Positions 27,237-36,539 are shown, numbered from the stretch's first letter. The stretch: DNA of 64,000 nucleotides from Pelagibacteraceae bacterium AG-325-E23 (GCA_003282945.1 QBYG01000004.1:1-64000), one strand, 5' to 3'. Program-made: numbers and translations. The notes: generated from the letters alone by a model not told the origin.

Positions 27237-27773
27237 TTAATCTTTAACAAACATTACAGTTAACTCTGCAACTTTAATACCGAACTTTGTCATTTTTGCT
27301 CTATTAATTGCTACTCTCTCATCTTGCATGAAAATCCAATCATCAAAAGTTATTTTCATTTCTCTTCCCTTAACCGGAACTAGTAGAACATATTCAAATT
27401 TAAATGCAGGACCATAAGAAAAACCTTTTGCAGTTCCAACTACATCTCCAGCAGTACCTTCATAGTTATGTTCATCGATTTTATTGATTGTCCATTGCCT
27501 ATTTTGAATTTCTCCATCGTTCCAAACAAATTTTTCGTCAAGTATCAATTGTTTTCCATCCCACTTTCCATCTAAATCTGCAGAAAATTGTCTTGTCACT
27601 TTACCTGATCTGTTTTGTAAAATTCCCCATGCTTTTACATTTCCAGATAAATACTCTTCTATTATTAATCTAGGCTTTTGGTTTTTGAAATCTTCTGGTT
27701 TCATTGCTTGGTTTGATGAACAACTTGTAATCAATACTGAGATTATTATCAATAATAAATATTTTATTTTCAT
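27237..27773 (-). CDS. DUF3833 lipoprotein
   Basis: 178 residues. The N-terminal signal ends in a lipobox, LITSC with the lipidated Cys at residue 18, so it should be anchored on the periplasmic side. The rest, including SGNVKAWGILQNRSGKVTRQF and a C-terminal DDWIFMQDERVAINRAKMTKFG, matches DUF3833. Function unknown, but the family travels with Cfa-type methyltransferase, DUF1365 and FAD oxidoreductase genes, as here. It starts eight bases after the Cfa-type gene. Confidence 0.85.
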   Translation of the reverse strand: MKIKYLLLIIISVLITSCSSNQAMKPEDFKNQKPRLIIEEYLSGNVKAWGILQNRSGKVTRQFSADLDGKWDGKQLILDEKFVWNDGEIQNRQWTINKIDEHNYEGTAGDVVGTAKGFSYGPAFKFEYVLLVPVKGREMKITFDDWIFMQDERVAINRAKMTKFGIKVAELTVMFVKD

Positions 27774-27781
27774 AGTATTAT

Positions 27782-28954
27782 TTATTTTTGAAGAGCAAAT
27801 TGGATTAAGTCTATATTTTTAGATTTAAAACCTGCTTCACAATAAGATAAATAAAAATTCCACATTCTTTTAAAAGTATGGTCAAAGCCTTGGGATGAAA
27901 TTTGTTCCCATTTTTCTAAGAACTCTTCTCTCCAAATATTTAGTGTATTTGAGTAATGATCACCATAAGAATTGCAATTCGCAAACTTAAGTCCAGATTG
28001 GTTTGCTAGATTTACTAACTCATTTTTACTAGGTAAAAAACCACCAGGAAAAATATATTTTTGGATGAAATCAGTTTTACTTTTATATCTATCATAGATG
28101 GAGTCATCTATAGTAATTGATTGTATAGCTGCTGTTCCTCCATCAACTAAGTTTTCTTTAATAGTATTAAAGTAGTTTTTTAAATAACTCTGCCCTACTG
28201 CTTCTATCATTTCTATAGAAGCTATTGAATTATAATTATTTTTAACATCTCTAAAATCTAACATTTGTATATTTATTTTTTCATTCAAACCTTCTTTGTG
28301 AATTCTTTCTTTTGAATATTCGTATTGTTTTTTGGAGATTGTTATACAATCTAACTTTACGTTGTAATTTTTTCCAATATATTCTGCAAATCCTCCCCAT
28401 CCACAACCAATCTCAAGCATCTTATCGCCTGATTTAGGTTTAACAAGATTTGATAGTTTTTTATATTTATTTATCTGGGCTTTTTCCAAATCATTACCAT
28501 CATCAAAAATTGCACTTGAATAAGTTAGGGTTTTATCAAGCCATAATGAGAAAAATTCATTCCCTAAATCGTAATGCTTTCTAATGTTTTCTTTACTCCT
28601 GGATTTATTATTTTTAATAAACAAACCTTTGATTTTATTAAATATTGAAAGATCAAAAGAACCTGAAAATTTATGAACTATTTTTATATTTTTTGCCGCT
28701 AGCTCTATGAGATTAGTTAAATTATTTGTCTCAAAATAATTATCCATATATGCTTCTGCCAGACCTACACTTCCATTTTTGATGATTTTAAAGGTTAGCC
28801 CTGGTTTATTTATTTTTAGATCAGCATTTAATCTTTCATTACTATTTCCGAAAGTATATTCTTTACCATCATGGTTTGTTATTTTTAAATTTCCATGTTT
28901 AATAAATTTTAGTGAGTTAAAGACAATCTTGTCTGATAATTTATTCAAATTCAC
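27782..28954 (-). CDS. Cyclopropane-fatty-acid synthase-like SAM methyltransferase
   Basis: 390 residues. The SAM-binding motif is MLEIGCGWGGFAEYI near residue 185, preceded by the Cfa-type HYDLGNEFFSLWLD stretch and followed by IEMIEAVG near 255, in which the glutamate is conserved. The lipid-binding N-terminal domain is present. Members methylate or cyclopropanate the double bond of phospholipid acyl chains; some relatives in this gene context instead make methyl-branched unsaturated or furan fatty acids. It overlaps the DUF1365 gene by 14 bases. Confidence 0.88.
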   Translation of the reverse strand: MNLNKLSDKIVFNSLKFIKHGNLKITNHDGKEYTFGNSNERLNADLKINKPGLTFKIIKNGSVGLAEAYMDNYFETNNLTNLIELAAKNIKIVHKFSGSFDLSIFNKIKGLFIKNNKSRSKENIRKHYDLGNEFFSLWLDKTLTYSSAIFDDGNDLEKAQINKYKKLSNLVKPKSGDKMLEIGCGWGGFAEYIGKNYNVKLDCITISKKQYEYSKERIHKEGLNEKINIQMLDFRDVKNNYNSIASIEMIEAVGQSYLKNYFNTIKENLVDGGTAAIQSITIDDSIYDRYKSKTDFIQKYIFPGGFLPSKNELVNLANQSGLKFANCNSYGDHYSNTLNIWREEFLEKWEQISSQGFDHTFKRMWNFYLSYCEAGFKSKNIDLIQFALQK

Positions 28955-29717
28955 TTTTTTCTACCGAACTATTATTTTTAATTTTTATTTTTTTTTTAAT
29001 AAACTTTATTCCTTTTAACCATAGTTTAAATGCCTCATAGTGGATTGCGACAATAACTTTAAATGTCATCAAGGGGTGAAAAATATAGGAAACGAATAGA
29101 TTTTTATTACTAAATTCTTTTGCAGTACCGTCCTGGGATGCGAATAAAAGTTTACCATCATTATCAGATTGGTCAATTATAACTGATATTTTGTCTGAGG
29201 GCTTATTTACTCTAAATTTATAATTACACTCCATATCTATGAAGGGCGATACATGAAATTTTTTAACACAACTATTTCTTAAAGTTTCATTATCTTCAGC
29301 TTTGAAAATGTATGTGTGTTGTTCACCAAATGTATTTTTAACCTCATAAAATATAGAGATTATTTTATCGTTCTTATCATATATAAAAAAAACACTTAGA
29401 GGATTAAATACGTAACCTAGGATTCTTGGATAACAGAATAATTTGATTTTAATCTCTTTATCATCGACACCAATATTTTCTAGTTTTTTTTTTACCCAGT
29501 TTTTTAAAGATGTACCATCTCTATCCCCATGGTCTTTGTCAAAAAAACTAATAATATTGAATTTATTGTATGAAAATAACTTAATTTTATTATCAATTTC
29601 ATTTAGATCATCTAAGTCTATCAATAATGAAAAAACCCTATATTTAAAATAATGATTTTTAGGTTTAAATCGTCTGTGTATTACTTTTCCTACGTATATC
29701 TTAGAGCTTTTAAGCAT
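28941..29717 (-). CDS. DUF1365 protein
   Basis: 258 residues. Typical DUF1365 landmarks: KIYVGKVIHRRFKPKNHYFKYRVFSL at the start, the DHGDRDGTSLKNWVK segment and the GYVFNPLSVFFIYD motif near residue 114, with many His and Asp residues. In Rhodobacter the homologue belongs to a singlet-oxygen-response gene set together with a Cfa-type gene. Reaction not proven. It overlaps the genes on both sides, so it is made with the FAD oxidoreductase and the methyltransferase. Confidence 0.87.
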   Translation of the reverse strand: MLKSSKIYVGKVIHRRFKPKNHYFKYRVFSLLIDLDDLNEIDNKIKLFSYNKFNIISFFDKDHGDRDGTSLKNWVKKKLENIGVDDKEIKIKLFCYPRILGYVFNPLSVFFIYDKNDKIISIFYEVKNTFGEQHTYIFKAEDNETLRNSCVKKFHVSPFIDMECNYKFRVNKPSDKISVIIDQSDNDGKLLFASQDGTAKEFSNKNLFVSYIFHPLMTFKVIVAIHYEAFKLWLKGIKFIKKKIKIKNNSSVEKSEFE

Positions 29718-30948
29718 TTATATACTTAATCATATCTATTGATGATTTTATACCATCTTCATGAAATCCATATCCAAAATAACTACCACAAAATAAAATA
29801 TTATTTTTATTTTGAATTAGGTGAAGATCTTTCTGACTATTGATTGCATTTTGATCAAAGTAAGGGTGTGTAAATATAACTTTTCGGATTATTTTATCTT
29901 CAGGTATTTCTAAATAAGGATTTAATGTTAAAAAAATATTTTTATTTATATTCAAATTTTGCAATAGGTTTAACCAATAAGTAATTGAATTTTTTTCACT
30001 ATTCTCAGACTCGATCGAGGAGTTCCACGAACACCAAGCACTTTTATTATTTGGCATATAACTTATATCCTGATGGACTATAGCCTCATTTGTTTTATAT
30101 TTAAAATTACTTAAGATCTTATTTTCTATTTCTTCAGGATTTTCAATTAAAGAAAGGGCTTGATTAGCATGAGTGGCCAATACAACTTTATCGTAAGTAA
30201 AATATTCATTTTTATCTCCATAATAAACCTGAACTCCTGATCTAATTCTTTTAATTTTATTAATATTGTAATTTTTATAATATTCGCCACTGATTTTACT
30301 TAGAATTTTATCTACATATGTTCTACTTCTTTTGGAAACTGTGAACCATTGTGGTCGATCTTTTAATTTGAATAATCCATGATTTTGAAAAAATTTAAAA
30401 AAAAATTTCAATGGCATTTGTTTTGCCTCGTTAGGAGGCATTGACCATATAGCTGACACCATAGGAATAATATGGAATTTGATAAAATACTCTGACAATT
30501 TTAAATTGTCTAAATAACTACCTAAAGTAATATTTTCGTTAATTGGATCTTGGTTTTCACTTTGTTTATAAAAACTGATTATAGTAAAAAACATCTTCAA
30601 AAATTTTATGTTTAACAAGTTTGATTTATTGCTAAAAATTCCAGAAAGACCTTTTCCACAATATTCTATATTTGAGTCTCTTACAGATACTGAGAATGAC
30701 ATATTGCTTTCTTCTATAGCAATATCATTTTCTTGAAAAAAATTTATTAAATTTGGATAGGTTTTTTTATTAAATACAATAAAGCCTATATCAACAGGGA
30801 CTATATTGTCTTCAACATTAACATCTATAGTATGAGAATGACCTCCAAAATGGTCTTCTTTCTCAAATAGATCTACTTTATATTTTTTAGATAAACTATA
30901 TGCTGCACTTAGACCTGATATGCCAGAGCCTATAATAGCTAATTTCAT
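29710..30948 (-). CDS. FAD-dependent amine-oxidase-like oxidoreductase
   Basis: 412 residues. N-terminal FAD motif IIGSGISGLSAAYSLS, then FEKEDHFGGHSHTI, which matches the 'predicted NAD/FAD-binding protein' group that accompanies DUF1365 and Cfa. The C-terminal FCGSYFGYGFHEDGI contacts the flavin. By position it would act on membrane acyl chains, for example as a desaturase. It starts at the base where the EamA gene ends and overlaps DUF1365 by eight bases. Confidence 0.87.
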   Translation of the reverse strand: MKLAIIGSGISGLSAAYSLSKKYKVDLFEKEDHFGGHSHTIDVNVEDNIVPVDIGFIVFNKKTYPNLINFFQENDIAIEESNMSFSVSVRDSNIEYCGKGLSGIFSNKSNLLNIKFLKMFFTIISFYKQSENQDPINENITLGSYLDNLKLSEYFIKFHIIPMVSAIWSMPPNEAKQMPLKFFFKFFQNHGLFKLKDRPQWFTVSKRSRTYVDKILSKISGEYYKNYNINKIKRIRSGVQVYYGDKNEYFTYDKVVLATHANQALSLIENPEEIENKILSNFKYKTNEAIVHQDISYMPNNKSAWCSWNSSIESENSEKNSITYWLNLLQNLNINKNIFLTLNPYLEIPEDKIIRKVIFTHPYFDQNAINSQKDLHLIQNKNNILFCGSYFGYGFHEDGIKSSIDMIKYINA

Positions 30949-31826
30949 TATTGAGGATTATATTTATTTTCCTTTGTAAAGGATGAGACAAATTGTAGGA
31001 AAACTGCAAAAATTATAATGCTTCCTCCTATTAATACGTAGAATGAAGGGTTTTCATTTACAAATAGCCAAGCCCAAAGAGGACCAAGTATTGCCTCTGT
31101 AAGCATTATTATGCCAACCATAGCTGATAAAGTTTTTCTCGCACCAATTGTTATTAAAATAAAGCCAAGTCCTATTTGAAATGTCCCAGACAAAAATGCC
31201 AAAAACATATCATTTAAAGATATAGAAATTTTTGTTGAAGCTAAAAAACCTATTATCATTGCAACTATACCTGCAACTAATTGTAGGGGAACCATATCCA
31301 CATGAGGGTATCTTCTTACAATTAAAATTAGAATTGCAAAGGTAATTGGCATAACAAAGGCAACAATATTTCCAGACATTTGTCCACTTGATAGAGTATT
31401 TCCTAGCATTAAAATTAATCCAGAAATTGCTAAAATAATAGAAGCTAAAGTAATTTTTGAAATCTTTTCTTTCAAAAAAAAATATCCAAAAATCGCTAAG
31501 AAAATTGTTTGTGTTTGTATTATGAAATTTGTATTTGCAACAGTAGTATTGTACATAGCAAAAACATAACTACTAAATCCAATACCCAATATAATTCCAC
31601 CAATTAAGCCAGGAATTCCCGATACATAAATTTTTTTAAATACCTCTCTTTTGTAAGTTACAATTAAAAAAATAGTTACAACAATTATAAAAAAAACCTG
31701 TCTCCAAAATAAGATTTGCCATAAAGTTGATCCTTCAAATGATTTGACAATCAACCCACCAAAACTAAGACAAAATGCACCAAAAAAGATTAATAATGGA
31801 CCTGGTATCTTTGAAATAAAATTCAT
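30948..31826 (-). CDS. EamA-family (DMT) transporter
   Basis: 292 residues with ten predicted membrane helices. The VFAMYNTTVANTNFIIQTQ segment and YFFLKEKIS closely echo the EamA proteins at 4.7 and 15.4 kb, so these three appear to be paralogues of one subfamily. It overlaps pxpC by four bases and so may move pyroglutamate or a related compound. Position is the only evidence for the substrate. Confidence 0.87.
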   Translation of the reverse strand: MNFISKIPGPLLIFFGAFCLSFGGLIVKSFEGSTLWQILFWRQVFFIIVVTIFLIVTYKREVFKKIYVSGIPGLIGGIILGIGFSSYVFAMYNTTVANTNFIIQTQTIFLAIFGYFFLKEKISKITLASIILAISGLILMLGNTLSSGQMSGNIVAFVMPITFAILILIVRRYPHVDMVPLQLVAGIVAMIIGFLASTKISISLNDMFLAFLSGTFQIGLGFILITIGARKTLSAMVGIIMLTEAILGPLWAWLFVNENPSFYVLIGGSIIIFAVFLQFVSSFTKENKYNPQ

Positions 31827-32782
31827 TTAATATTGGAAATCAAATTTTGAGTTTCCATCTCATACAACTTAAAAATAGTTTCTGCATCTTTTAAATTAAT
31901 TTCTTTAAATTTAATTTTTGATCCTGGAGGTATTTGTACTAGTTTGTCATAATCAGCACTTATAACAACTCCAATCTTAGGGTAACCCCCTATAGTTCCA
32001 TGATCAGATAGCATAATTATTGGATCCCCATCTGCAGTGATTTGGATAACACCCTTCACTAACCCTTCTGACTTTATATTTGTATTTTTAATATTACTAA
32101 TCTTGGGTCCCTTAAGTCTTATTCCCATACGATCACTTAATTTTGTTACATTAAATTCATTACTAAAAAATAAATCTATTGCATCCTTTGAAAAATAATC
32201 AAAATGAGGTCCTTTTATTATTCTAATATTTTCAATTTTTGAATTTAGGAATTCTATTTTATTTTTTGGCAGGATTTTTTTTATATTTTTTAATTGAATT
32301 ATTTGTCCTTTCTCAAGTTTTTCCCCACTATTTGCACCAATTTTAGCCTTAGTATTTGTAGAACAGCTATTTAAATAATAATCTACCTCAAATGTACCTC
32401 CTACAGATAAATAACCATATACTGATCGATTGGTAGACAGTATATCTAAGCAATCATTATTTTCTAAAACAATATTTTCGTAACAACTAAATTCTAAATT
32501 TTTGTTTTTTCTTATAATTTTAAAATTAACATCTCCAGTAACATTGATGGAGATATTTTCTCCTATATATTTCAATTTTGGACCTTGATATGCAAATTCT
32601 AACACCGGGTTATTTATTCCATTGTTTGAAATGGTATTTGCTAATAAAAAATTCCTATTATCCATTGCTCCACTAAAAGGTATGCCTATGTGATAAAAAT
32701 TATTTCTACCATTGTCTTGAAATGTAGAATTGATACCTGGTCGTAATACCTCAAAATAGTTTTTATTCATATTTTTTTTCAT
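31823..32782 (-). CDS. pxpC: 5-oxoprolinase subunit C
   Basis: 319 residues of the KipA / biotin-dependent carboxyltransferase-like family. The N-terminal RPGINSTFQDNGRNNF and GIPFSGAMDNRNF, and the C-terminal GGYPKIGVVISADYDKLVQIPPG, are the family landmarks. With PxpA and PxpB it forms the ATP-dependent 5-oxoprolinase that opens pyroglutamate to glutamate. It overlaps pxpB by 20 bases. Confidence 0.9.
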   Translation of the reverse strand: MKKNMNKNYFEVLRPGINSTFQDNGRNNFYHIGIPFSGAMDNRNFLLANTISNNGINNPVLEFAYQGPKLKYIGENISINVTGDVNFKIIRKNKNLEFSCYENIVLENNDCLDILSTNRSVYGYLSVGGTFEVDYYLNSCSTNTKAKIGANSGEKLEKGQIIQLKNIKKILPKNKIEFLNSKIENIRIIKGPHFDYFSKDAIDLFFSNEFNVTKLSDRMGIRLKGPKISNIKNTNIKSEGLVKGVIQITADGDPIIMLSDHGTIGGYPKIGVVISADYDKLVQIPPGSKIKFKEINLKDAETIFKLYEMETQNLISNIK

Positions 32783-33437
32783 ACTCTAGTTTAGAAATTG
32801 GGTAAAATGATATTGTATCACCTGGATTGATTAGATTTGGTTCTGTATTTTTTTTATTATCAAAAATATCAACTGGTGTTTTGCCAATTATATTCCAACC
32901 ACCTGGACTTTCAAAAGTATAAATATTACAAAATTGCTCTGTTATACCTATAGAATTTTTTGGGACCTTAACTCTTGGTGTTTCTAAACGCTTTGCAAAA
33001 ATAGATTTATCCATATCTCCTAAGAATGGCATTCCTGCAATAAAACCTGTCATATAACAATAATAATTTTTTGAAAAGAATATTTCATAAATTTTTTCTT
33101 CATTTATTTTTAATAATTTTTGTAAACGTTTTATATCTAGTGCAAATTCCTCTGCACAACAAACTGGGATTTTAATTAGATTATTTTTTGAATTATTAAT
33201 TTTTTTTAACTCTAAATTTTCAACTTGTTTTTTTAATTTAGCAAAACTCGTAAGTTTTAAATCGAAACTAATTACTAATTTGTTATAACTTGGTGTAATA
33301 TTTGTAATACCTAAAAAATTACTATCCCTTAAATTATTAAAATAATTTATAACATTTCTGTTTATTTCTTTATTTACCTCATCACCAAAGTCACAGTACA
33401 ATGCTGCGTCACCAAGATTTGATATATTTTTAATCAT
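32763..33437 (-). CDS. pxpB: 5-oxoprolinase subunit B
   Basis: 224 residues of the KipI/PxpB family. It shows NLGDAALYCDFGD at the start and, in the C-terminal cyclophilin-like half, GFIAGMPFLGDMD, RLETPRVKVPKNSIGI and ESPGGWNIIGKTPV. It is the partner of PxpC in ATP-dependent pyroglutamate opening. It is the first gene of the minus-strand set and faces pxpA across 27 bases. Confidence 0.9.
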   Translation of the reverse strand: MIKNISNLGDAALYCDFGDEVNKEINRNVINYFNNLRDSNFLGITNITPSYNKLVISFDLKLTSFAKLKKQVENLELKKINNSKNNLIKIPVCCAEEFALDIKRLQKLLKINEEKIYEIFFSKNYYCYMTGFIAGMPFLGDMDKSIFAKRLETPRVKVPKNSIGITEQFCNIYTFESPGGWNIIGKTPVDIFDNKKNTEPNLINPGDTISFYPISKLEYEKKYE

Positions 33438-33464
33438 GTCATGTTATACTTTAAGCTTTATAGT

Positions 33465-34238
33465 ATGGAAATTAATTTAAATTGTGATTTAGGTGAAAAA
33501 TCAAAGCATCATTCAAATGAGAATGATCCCGATTTACTCAAAATAGTAAACTCTGCAAATGTGGCTTGTGGTTACCATGCTGGAGATGAGGAAACTATGA
33601 AAGAAGTTGTAGAGATTTCAAAGCAAAATAATGTAAGTATTGGTGCACATCCATCTTTCAATGATCCAGAGAACTTCGGAAGAAAACGGATTAATCTTGG
33701 TGCTGATGAGATTTCGAAGCTTTTAATAGATCAGTATGAAATTTTACAAAATATTGCCATTAAATTAGATGAAAAGGTTTCTCATATTAAACCACATGGA
33801 GCCTTGAATAATATGGCTTGTGAAGACCTCGAACTAGCAACAATTTTAGCAAAAACTATTTATAGTATTGATAAAGATATAATTTATTTAGTACCAACAG
33901 GTTCAAAAATGGAAATTGCAGCTAAAAAATTAAATATGAAAATTGCATGTGAAATTTTTGCAGATAGAAATTATGAAGACGATGGAACGCTTGTGTCAAG
34001 AAGTAAGCATCACGCCTTAATAACTGATCCTGAGAAAGCTAAAGAACATGTATTCAATATGGTAAAAAACCAAACTCTTAATTGTCACAGTGGAAAACAA
34101 ATACCTTGTGAAATCGACTCAATTTGCATACATGGAGATAATGCAAGCTCTCTTTCGACCGCAAAACAGGTAAAAGAAAACTTGATAAACAATAACTTAG
34201 AATTAAAGCCTCTAAATAAAATGAAAAAATTTACATAA
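33465..34238 (+). CDS. pxpA: 5-oxoprolinase subunit A (LamB/YcsF)
   Basis: About 257 residues from the ATG at 33465, giving the standard N-terminus MEINLNCDLGE; an in-frame ATG at 33441 adds eight atypical residues. CGYHAGDEETM near 38, VSIGAHPSFNDPENFGR near 60, HIKPHGALNNM near 107 and a C-terminal CIHGDNASS are the family motifs with the catalytic Asp and His residues. It completes 5-oxoprolinase with PxpB and PxpC on the opposite strand. The TPR gene starts two bases after its stop. Confidence 0.9.
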   Translation: MEINLNCDLGEKSKHHSNENDPDLLKIVNSANVACGYHAGDEETMKEVVEISKQNNVSIGAHPSFNDPENFGRKRINLGADEISKLLIDQYEILQNIAIKLDEKVSHIKPHGALNNMACEDLELATILAKTIYSIDKDIIYLVPTGSKMEIAAKKLNMKIACEIFADRNYEDDGTLVSRSKHHALITDPEKAKEHVFNMVKNQTLNCHSGKQIPCEIDSICIHGDNASSLSTAKQVKENLINNNLELKPLNKMKKFT

Positions 34239-34240
34239 TT

Positions 34241-34720
34241 ATGATTAAAAAACTATTTACTCTTCTTATATTCTTTTTTTTAACTGTTGAAACTTTTGCT
34301 GCTGGAACAAGTTCATCAGATAAAAAACCGAGCTATAAAAATGCTGTAAAAATAATTGAAGCCGCTAAGAAATATGAATCCAAAAATAAAATGGATAAAG
34401 CATTAAAAAGATACGAAAAAGCTCAAAAAATTTTATTGAAACTCGACAAAGAGAAGCCCTTACAAGCTGATACACTAAACTACCTAGGTTTTACAACTAG
34501 AAAACTTGGAGACTTTGAAGCAGGAGAAAAATATTATTTGTTAGGTTTGCAAGTCGATCCAAAGCACGTTGGTATAAATGAATACCTAGGTGAATTATAT
34601 GTTGTAACCAACAGAATTGATTTAGCAAAAGAAAGATTGGATATTTTGAAAAGCTGTAATTGTGAGGAGTATCAAGAGTTAAAAGAAATTATTGAAGGAA
34701 CAAAAAAATCAAAATATTAA
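34241..34720 (+). CDS. Exported TPR-repeat protein
   Basis: 159 residues. A signal peptide (about residues 1-20) precedes tetratricopeptide helices: YESKNKMDKALKRYEKAQKILL, ADTLNYLGFTTRKLGDFEAGEKYYLLGLQVDPKHVG and the following NEYLGELYVVTNRIDLAKERL. TPRs mediate protein contacts, here in the periplasm; partners are unknown. A pair of cysteines (SCNCEE) lies near the C-terminus. Its stop shares a TTAA with the stop of the convergent dctM. Confidence 0.8.
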   Translation: MIKKLFTLLIFFFLTVETFAAGTSSSDKKPSYKNAVKIIEAAKKYESKNKMDKALKRYEKAQKILLKLDKEKPLQADTLNYLGFTTRKLGDFEAGEKYYLLGLQVDPKHVGINEYLGELYVVTNRIDLAKERLDILKSCNCEEYQELKEIIEGTKKSKY

Positions 34721-36027
34721 TTGATATTTTGTATCATTTGTTCGGGCAACCATAAAGCGATTTGTGGGAACAGTACAATCAATAGAACTGCAAAAATCAT
34801 TAATAAAAATAATGGAAAGGCACTCTTTGCTATGAACCCCATATCTTTGTTTGCCATTCCTTGGAGAACAAATAGGTTAAAACCAACAGGTGGTGTAATT
34901 TGGGCCATTTCTACAACAATAACTAAAAATATTCCAAACCAAATCATGTCAAAACCTGCCTGCCTTATCATTGGTTCAATTATTGCCATTGTAAGAACAA
35001 CTGCAGAAATTCCATCAAGAAACATCCCAAGAATTATGTAAAAAATCATTAATACAAATATTAATACATACGGTGATAACTCCATATTCTGTATCCACAA
35101 CGCTAGATTTCTGGGTAAACCTGTAAATCCCATTGCAAGTGACAAGAAAGTTGCCCCAGCTAAAATAAATGCAATCATACACGAAGTTTTAGTTGCTCCT
35201 AACAAGGAGTCTTTAAATGTTTTTAAAGTTAAGCTCTTTTGAAAATAAGAAAGAATTAAAGCCCCAACAACACCTAAAGACGCAGCCTCAGTTGCTGTTG
35301 CTATACCAGTATAAATAGAGCCTATTACTCCGAGTATTAATAAAATAACTGGAATTAATTGTTTGGATTTACCTAGTTTATTTAAAAATGAAAAATTTTC
35401 ATAGTTAGTTGGCATTTTATTTTTATTTAATAAAGACCAAACAATTACGTAGCCCATAAAGATCAGAGCAATCATTATCCCTGGAATTATTCCAGCTATA
35501 AACAGTTTTGCGATTGACTCTTGAACAGTCACACCGTAAATAATTAAAATTATTGAGGGTGGAATTAAAAGACCTAAAGTTCCTGAACCTGCCAGACTTC
35601 CGAGCAAAATTTTTTCAGGATATTTTCTTTTTCTTAGTTCTGGAATTGACATTTTTCCAACTGTAGCAACTGTTGCAGCAGATGATCCAGAGATAGCGGC
35701 AAACAAGGCACAACCAACAACATTAATGTGTATCAAACCTCCTGGTAATTTCTGAAGCCATGGAGCCAATCCCTCAAATAAATTTTCTGATAATTTAGTT
35801 CTAAAAAGAATTTCACCCATCCACACAAATAATGGCAATGCTGTTAGCGTCCACGATGATGAAGCTCCCCATATAGTTGTGGCCATCGCATCTCCTACTG
35901 GTCTAGAAGTAAACAAAATCATGCCTATTGAAGATACCCCAACCATACTAATGGCTACCCATATCCCAGATCCTAAAAAAAATAGTAAAACACTAATAAA
36001 AAAAAATGCTAATAAAATTTCAATCAT
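34717..36027 (-). CDS. dctM: TRAP transporter large permease (DctM type)
   Basis: 436 residues with about 12 membrane helices, full length for DctM. Segments GCALFAAISGSSAATVATVG near residue 107 and LGLLIPPSIILIIYG near residue 150 are the family hallmarks. It carries out sodium-coupled transport of the substrate delivered by DctP, with DctQ. It overlaps dctQ by eight bases. The substrate of TRAP systems is set by DctP and is not fixed here. Confidence 0.9.
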   Translation of the reverse strand: MIEILLAFFFISVLLFFLGSGIWVAISMVGVSSIGMILFTSRPVGDAMATTIWGASSSWTLTALPLFVWMGEILFRTKLSENLFEGLAPWLQKLPGGLIHINVVGCALFAAISGSSAATVATVGKMSIPELRKRKYPEKILLGSLAGSGTLGLLIPPSIILIIYGVTVQESIAKLFIAGIIPGIMIALIFMGYVIVWSLLNKNKMPTNYENFSFLNKLGKSKQLIPVILLILGVIGSIYTGIATATEAASLGVVGALILSYFQKSLTLKTFKDSLLGATKTSCMIAFILAGATFLSLAMGFTGLPRNLALWIQNMELSPYVLIFVLMIFYIILGMFLDGISAVVLTMAIIEPMIRQAGFDMIWFGIFLVIVVEMAQITPPVGFNLFVLQGMANKDMGFIAKSAFPLFLLMIFAVLLIVLFPQIALWLPEQMIQNIN

Positions 36028-36508
36028 ACTTATTAACTACTCTTAAAATTAATTGATGAAAGACACATATAAAAAATAATAATGAGCCAATTGCTACACT
36101 TGATTGAGGTATCCAAATTAAAATTTCGTCGGCTCCTTCACTTCTTTCTTGAAAATCATAGGATATCTTTAACATTTTAAGAAAATAAAAGGCCATATAT
36201 CCTGAAAAAATAGATGCAATGATTAAACTCCAAATTTCTAGAAACTTTTTTCTTAGGTCAGTAGCTTTTTCTAAAAATAATGTGATCCTTATATGGCCTC
36301 CATTTACAAAAGTGTATGAAAGTGCAAAAAATGAGGAAGCTGCCATACAGTAACCAGAATACTCAGCTAAACCTCTTATATAAAAACCAAACATTCTTGA
36401 GGCAATTCCAGTTAAAATAAAAACTGCTATCAAAATTAAAAAAAACGCAGCGATATATCCTGAGAAATTATAAAGATTATTTAAAGATTTATTAATTTTT
36501 TGTAACAT
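36020..36508 (-). CDS. dctQ: TRAP transporter small permease (DctQ type)
   Basis: 162 residues with four membrane helices and the usual DctQ features (short basic N-terminus, GHIRITLFLEKA in the middle loop). The ATG at 36508 is the first codon after a terminator-like hairpin, so no ribosome-binding site can precede it. The next internal ATG is far inside the first helices, which makes 36508 the only sensible start. Expression must come from read-through or from an alternative structure. Confidence 0.88.
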   Translation of the reverse strand: MLQKINKSLNNLYNFSGYIAAFFLILIAVFILTGIASRMFGFYIRGLAEYSGYCMAASSFFALSYTFVNGGHIRITLFLEKATDLRKKFLEIWSLIIASIFSGYMAFYFLKMLKISYDFQERSEGADEILIWIPQSSVAIGSLLFFICVFHQLILRVVNKYD

Positions 36509-36539
36509 AAAAAAGGCCGTTTTTTAAACGGCCTTTTTT
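36509..36539 (-). terminator. Hairpin terminator between dctP and dctQ (attenuator)
   Basis: A perfect 14-base inverted repeat (36509-36522 against 36526-36539) with a three-base loop and a GGCCG core is flanked by A/T runs, as in an intrinsic terminator that works in both directions. It lies between dctP and dctQ and touches the dctQ start codon. Such elements in binding-protein operons lower the level of membrane subunits relative to the binding protein. Confidence 0.85.
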
